Shown here: positions 61,103 through 64,000 of the stretch, in pieces | Numbering within the stretch: position 1 is the first letter of the stretch | Layout of the letters: each line of letters begins with the position of its first letter | Origin: Plut-88900 sp965116945 | GTDB taxonomy: Bacteria > Chloroflexota > Dehalococcoidia > Plut-88900 | DNA length: 64,000 nucleotides | Assembly (NCBI GenBank): GCA_965116945.1 | Contig: OZ220734.1 | Location: 1-64,000, forward strand | Direction: 5' to 3' | Position numbers and translations under genes: made by a program | The notes under the pieces: model-generated | The model's database searches: none | Seen by the model: the letters and a program-made list of their open reading frames with translations, nothing else | What the model was told of the DNA's origin: nothing

Positions 61103-62521
61103 CTAGATGGGCGGGGTTCGCTTATGCCAGTCCGTCGCACCTTCGTAGGCTGCCGACACCCTCAATACAGTTGTCTCATCAAAAGCCATACCCGCAATCT
61201 GGAGCCCGATTGGCAACCCGTCGCCCGAGAACCCGCATGGTATGGATATAGCGGGAAGGCCGGCGAGATTGAACGGGGTAGTGATGCTTCGGGCACCAAA
61301 GATTCGTTCCCGCACGTCGGCTTCACTGACGAAGACCCTTTTCACTTCCTTGATCTCGGGAGCCGGGGTGGAGACTACCGGCCCGACCAGGACATCACAA
61401 TCCTCCAGGGCATCTATCAGTCTCATCCTTAGCAGTTGCCTAGCCCTTTGTGCACGATGGTACAGGGAGGCTGGTATCAGGCTGGAAGCCATCAGCCTGG
61501 TGCGGGTAGCTACGTCGTAGTCTTTGTGTCTCTGCCTTAGCAACGACTCGTGAGTGTCCGCAGCGTCGGAGTCACCGATTGCGATGTAGATGGGCCCCGC
61601 AAATTCCAGCAATGGTATGTTGACGTCTGCCGTTTCTGCCCCGAGGGATTCGAACACCTCTCTCGTGGCGTTTACGGTGTTCCGGGTATCATCGTCAACA
61701 CCTTCCAGGTTGATAAGCTGGTTCAGGTACCCTATCTTCATGCCCCGCACTCCGTTGTCCAGGCCCGACGAATAATCGTCAACCGGCCGGGGACTGGAGA
61801 GCGGGTCTTTGGGATCGTGCCCGGCTATAACAGCCAGGAGGTCTGCACAGTCACGGACGGTTCGGGTCATCGGGCCGGCGGTGTCCATCGACCAGCACAT
61901 CGGATAGGAGCCGTAGCGGCTAGTCCTTCCAGTGGTAGGTCTCAAACCGACTATCCCGCACATCGCAGCGGGAAGCCTGACCGAACCCCCTGTATCTTCC
62001 CCAATTCCCACTGCAGTCATTCCAGCCGATACGGCTATTCCGGTACCGGCGCTTGAACTTCCCGGTATCCTGTCCAGATTCCACGGGTTCCGTGGGGTTC
62101 CAAATACGAAGTCTCTTGTATCACCGAAAGCGAACTCCGTCATGTTCAGTTTGCCAAGGAGTATGGTACCGGCAGCTTTAAGCCTGGCGGTAACCGTTGA
62201 TTCGCCTTCAGGGATGTTCTCCGAAAAGATACGGGAAGCCATAGTAGTGCGAATGCCAGCAGTATCAAACTGGTCCTTCACCGCTACCGGTATGCCGTGT
62301 AATGGGCCTATGTAATCACCCTTTGATATCGCTGCCTCCGCCTCACGGGCCTGGGCCCGGGCCTCGTCTCCACATACAGTGATATAAGCCCTGACCTTGG
62401 AGTCTATCGCGTCTATCCGGTCCAGGTAGGCCTCCACTACTTCCACTGGCGAGAGTTCCCTGCGCCGCATCCGAGCCCCGAGCTCCTGCGCAGGCTGGTA
62501 AATTAAGTCGGTTGTCGCCAT
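61103..62521 (-). CDS. Amidase signature family enzyme
   Basis: Amide hydrolase related to GatA and AtzF. The 472 residues show the Ser-cisSer-Lys triad: Lys in HGIPVAVKDQFD (about 82), Ser in PGSSSAGTGIAVSAG (about 155) and the nucleophile Ser in GEDTGGSVRLPA (about 178). The C-terminal part has FNLAGLPAISIPCGF. It starts one base after the stop of the small GatC-like gene. Because the partner is truncated and no gatB is present, it is more likely a metabolic amidase than the tRNA amidotransferase. Confidence 0.92.
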   Translation of the reverse strand: MATTDLIYQPAQELGARMRRRELSPVEVVEAYLDRIDAIDSKVRAYITVCGDEARAQAREAEAAISKGDYIGPLHGIPVAVKDQFDTAGIRTTMASRIFSENIPEGESTVTARLKAAGTILLGKLNMTEFAFGDTRDFVFGTPRNPWNLDRIPGSSSAGTGIAVSAGMTAVGIGEDTGGSVRLPAAMCGIVGLRPTTGRTSRYGSYPMCWSMDTAGPMTRTVRDCADLLAVIAGHDPKDPLSSPRPVDDYSSGLDNGVRGMKIGYLNQLINLEGVDDDTRNTVNATREVFESLGAETADVNIPLLEFAGPIYIAIGDSDAADTHESLLRQRHKDYDVATRTRLMASSLIPASLYHRAQRARQLLRMRLIDALEDCDVLVGPVVSTPAPEIKEVKRVFVSEADVRERIFGARSITTPFNLAGLPAISIPCGFSGDGLPIGLQIAGMAFDETTVLRVSAAYEGATDWHKRTPPI

Positions 62522-62522
62522 A

Positions 62523-62738
62523 TTAACGCACCTCCCTGTCCAGAAGGATAGGAAGGGGATCGGAGGTGTCCAACTCCGGGTCGTCCATCGAGGCCAAAGC
62601 GTCGCTCAGCGCATTAAGGCGAAATCTGATCTCATCGAGGTCCGACTCTTCGACCGGCAGGCCCCTTAGTTTTGCCAGCCGGACCACGTCATCCCTTGTC
62701 AGCCGCTCGCTATATCCCCGATTAGCTGCTTTTGGCAT
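62523..62738 (-). CDS. Small GatC-like/AtzG-like partner of the amidase
   Basis: A 71-residue protein. LTRDDVVRLAKLRGLPVEESDLDEI resembles the N-terminal helices of GatC, and the end DTSDPLPILLDREVR resembles the C-terminal belt of GatC and of AtzG, the small stabilising partner of an amidase. GGAGGTAGC precedes the ATG. It is directly followed by the amidase gene, so the two probably form a complex. Confidence 0.78.
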   Translation of the reverse strand: MPKAANRGYSERLTRDDVVRLAKLRGLPVEESDLDEIRFRLNALSDALASMDDPELDTSDPLPILLDREVR

Positions 62739-63136
62739 GTTGTGCTACCTCCACTCCCGTTTGTCGCCATTCTGTTCTCCCACCTAACCTAAGTCAATCG
62801 AGCAGACCTTTGATTGAATTGAATATTCAGGCACGGGTTTGATTGTTTAAGAAAAAAGGCTCTGCCGTGAGCAATGTTTACGAGACCACCACGGGATTAG
62901 CAACGCAGGCCATTTTCCGCAAGAACTCGGTTTGCACGCCCTGAAACAGGGAGCAGGCTGCAAAGGGTGGAGTCGGAGTTATAGATTCCCATGGATGCAG
63001 GTTAAATGTAGGGAGCGGTGTGAGCAAGGGGGAAATGTCACACTCGAATGGGGGCGCCGCATTACAACACAAGACCTGAGAGCGTCACGTGGTAGATGTG
63101 GGAAACACACCGCCCATGACTCTTCGATGTCTGGGC
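62739..63136. other. Intergenic region between the amidase operon and the Lon-type gene
   Basis: Apart from the amidase promoter I see nothing convincing. A 64-codon open frame (62878-63072, minus) is Cys/Pro-rich and lacks a ribosome site. Confidence 0.4.
62769..62797 (-). promoter_or_regulatory. Probable promoter of the amidase operon
   Basis: On the minus strand TTGACT (62797-62792), 17 bases, CAGAAT (62774-62769), about 30 bases before the start of the GatC-like gene. Confidence 0.4.
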
Positions 63137-64000
63137 TTAGGTCTCCCCCCGTTGCCCCACCTCGTCCTCTTCCTGATCATCTCTCATCGCATTGTTTGAC
63201 CCTGCACCTTGTCCCTTGGAAAAGTCCCGTGCTGCCTGCGCCATCTCCTTCAACCTCTCTTCCACGAGGTAATGAACCGTACCTTCAGGGTAACCCTCGG
63301 CCTCAAGTCTTTCGCCTGCGGGGACACCGGTAAGCACCTCAATACCTTCGTCAATGCTGGAAATGCCGTAAATGTGAAAGTTTCCTTCCTCAATGGCATC
63401 CAGCACCTCTTCCCTTAGCGTTAGGTGCTGCACATTGTCCTTCGGCACCATCACACCTTGCTTACCCGTCAGGCCCCGAGCCTTACACACCTCAAAGAAC
63501 CCTTCTATTTTCTGAGTTCCTCCCCCGATCGCTTGCACGTCTCCGCTCTGGTCCACCGAGCCCGTCACCGCGATCCCTTGCTCAATCGGCAGTCCTGAGA
63601 TTGCAGAAAGCAGAGCGTAGAGCTCTGTCGATGATGCGCTATCCCCGTCAACCTCGCTGTAGTTCTGCTCGAACCCTATACTTGCTCCCAGCGATAACGG
63701 CTTGTTGTAGCCGTACTTGCCCTGAACGTATCCGTTGAGGATCATGAACCCCTTGTCGTGGATCCGTCCGCTCAGCTTTGTCTCCCGCTCAACGTTTACT
63801 ACCTGCCCCCGACCCAGCGAAACCCTTGCCGAAATCCGGCTCGGCTTCCCGAAGGACAACTCTCCTATCGAAAGGACCGCCAGCCCATTTACCTGTCCCA
63901 CGCTTTGTCCTTCAGTGGAGATCCGAATGACGCTGTCTTCTATCATCTGGAGGACCCGGTCCTCTCGTAGATTTGAACGAAAGTGCCGCTCCTCTATTGC
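63137..64000 (-). CDS. Lon-type (S16) ATP-dependent protease, C-terminal part
   Basis: The frame is open to the window edge, so only the last 287 residues are visible and the N-terminus is missing. They carry ERHFRSNLREDRVLQMIEDSVIRI in part and then the S16 protease domain: catalytic Ser in DGDSASSTELYALLSA and Lys in GGGTQKIEGFFEVCKA. The sequence GQVNGLAVLSIGEL marks the Lon-related group that lacks the LonA N-terminal domain (LonB/LonC-like). The C-terminal extension is acidic. Probably a quality-control protease. Confidence 0.88.
   Translation of the reverse strand, partial: AIEERHFRSNLREDRVLQMIEDSVIRISTEGQSVGQVNGLAVLSIGELSFGKPSRISARVSLGRGQVVNVERETKLSGRIHDKGFMILNGYVQGKYGYNKPLSLGASIGFEQNYSEVDGDSASSTELYALLSAISGLPIEQGIAVTGSVDQSGDVQAIGGGTQKIEGFFEVCKARGLTGKQGVMVPKDNVQHLTLREEVLDAIEEGNFHIYGISSIDEGIEVLTGVPAGERLEAEGYPEGTVHYLVEERLKEMAQAARDFSKGQGAGSNNAMRDDQEEDEVGQRGET

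Noticed and set aside
62878..63072. 64-codon open frame on the minus strand
   Set aside because: Cys/Pro-rich composition, no ribosome site and no similarity to a known family.
1..64000. CRISPR arrays, insertion sequences, prophage or plasmid functions
   Set aside because: No regularly spaced direct repeats, transposase, integrase or phage structural genes were seen.

Overview
The window (GC-rich, both ends cut inside genes) looks like the chromosome of a free-living bacterium of the Chloroflexota, most likely the Dehalococcoidia/SAR202 side of that phylum. This is inference from gene content: an hrcA-grpE-dnaJ operon, EF-Tu with an RGLTI-A-I switch I sequence as I remember it from Dehalococcoidia, a four-cysteine L33, and many catabolic enzymes typical of marine SAR202 genomes (enolase superfamily, FAD/GcvT demethylase, amidohydrolase, gamma-glutamyltransferase-like, amidase). 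No phage, insertion sequence, CRISPR array or plasmid gene was seen.

Layout. 1-7617: a truncated metallo-beta-lactamase-fold gene diverges from the CIRCE-controlled hrcA-grpE-dnaJ operon, followed by prmA and, on the other strand, fur, argF, der and plsY. 7654-17895: a small monooxygenase, a 2-oxoacid dehydrogenase set (E1 alpha, E1 beta, E2), an S9 peptidase with an HTH protein, a thiol dioxygenase with a four-rhodanese protein, and an enolase-superfamily enzyme. 18366-31989: M24 peptidase, siroheme sulfite/nitrite reductase with a structured leader and two unknown small genes, a DMT exporter, class III aminotransferase, gamma-glutamyltransferase-like enzyme, a fused ABC permease, and a NEW3/ABC-2 operon. 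32390-39235: purA facing the lysine/diaminopimelate genes dapA, asd, dapB, which lie downstream of rpsO-pnp. 39482-47627: rpsA, clpC, radA, larE, a methyltransferase and larC. 48174-53167: tRNA-Thr, tRNA-Tyr, tRNA-Thr, tuf, rpmG, secE, nusG, rplK, rplA, L10 leader, rplJ, rplL, a classic translation block. 53164-64000: lipoprotein, MFS transporter, a 1.16 kb gene-free stretch that folds strongly, FAD/GcvT demethylase, radC, amidohydrolase, amidase with a GatC-like partner, and the end of a Lon-type protease.

How the parts work together. The housekeeping blocks serve protein folding, translation and cell-wall/lysine precursor supply. The accessory genes suggest heterotrophy on organic nitrogen and sulfur: thiol oxidation and sulfane transfer, reduction of sulfite or nitrite, N-demethylation, and peptide and amide hydrolysis. 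larE and larC point to a nickel-pincer nucleotide enzyme encoded elsewhere.

The most unusual signals are non-coding: a strongly folding region at 55.9-56.3 kb behind a good promoter, and a 157-base leader with a terminator-like hairpin ahead of the sulfite/nitrite reductase gene. All assignments come from reading the sequence; no database search or folding program was run.
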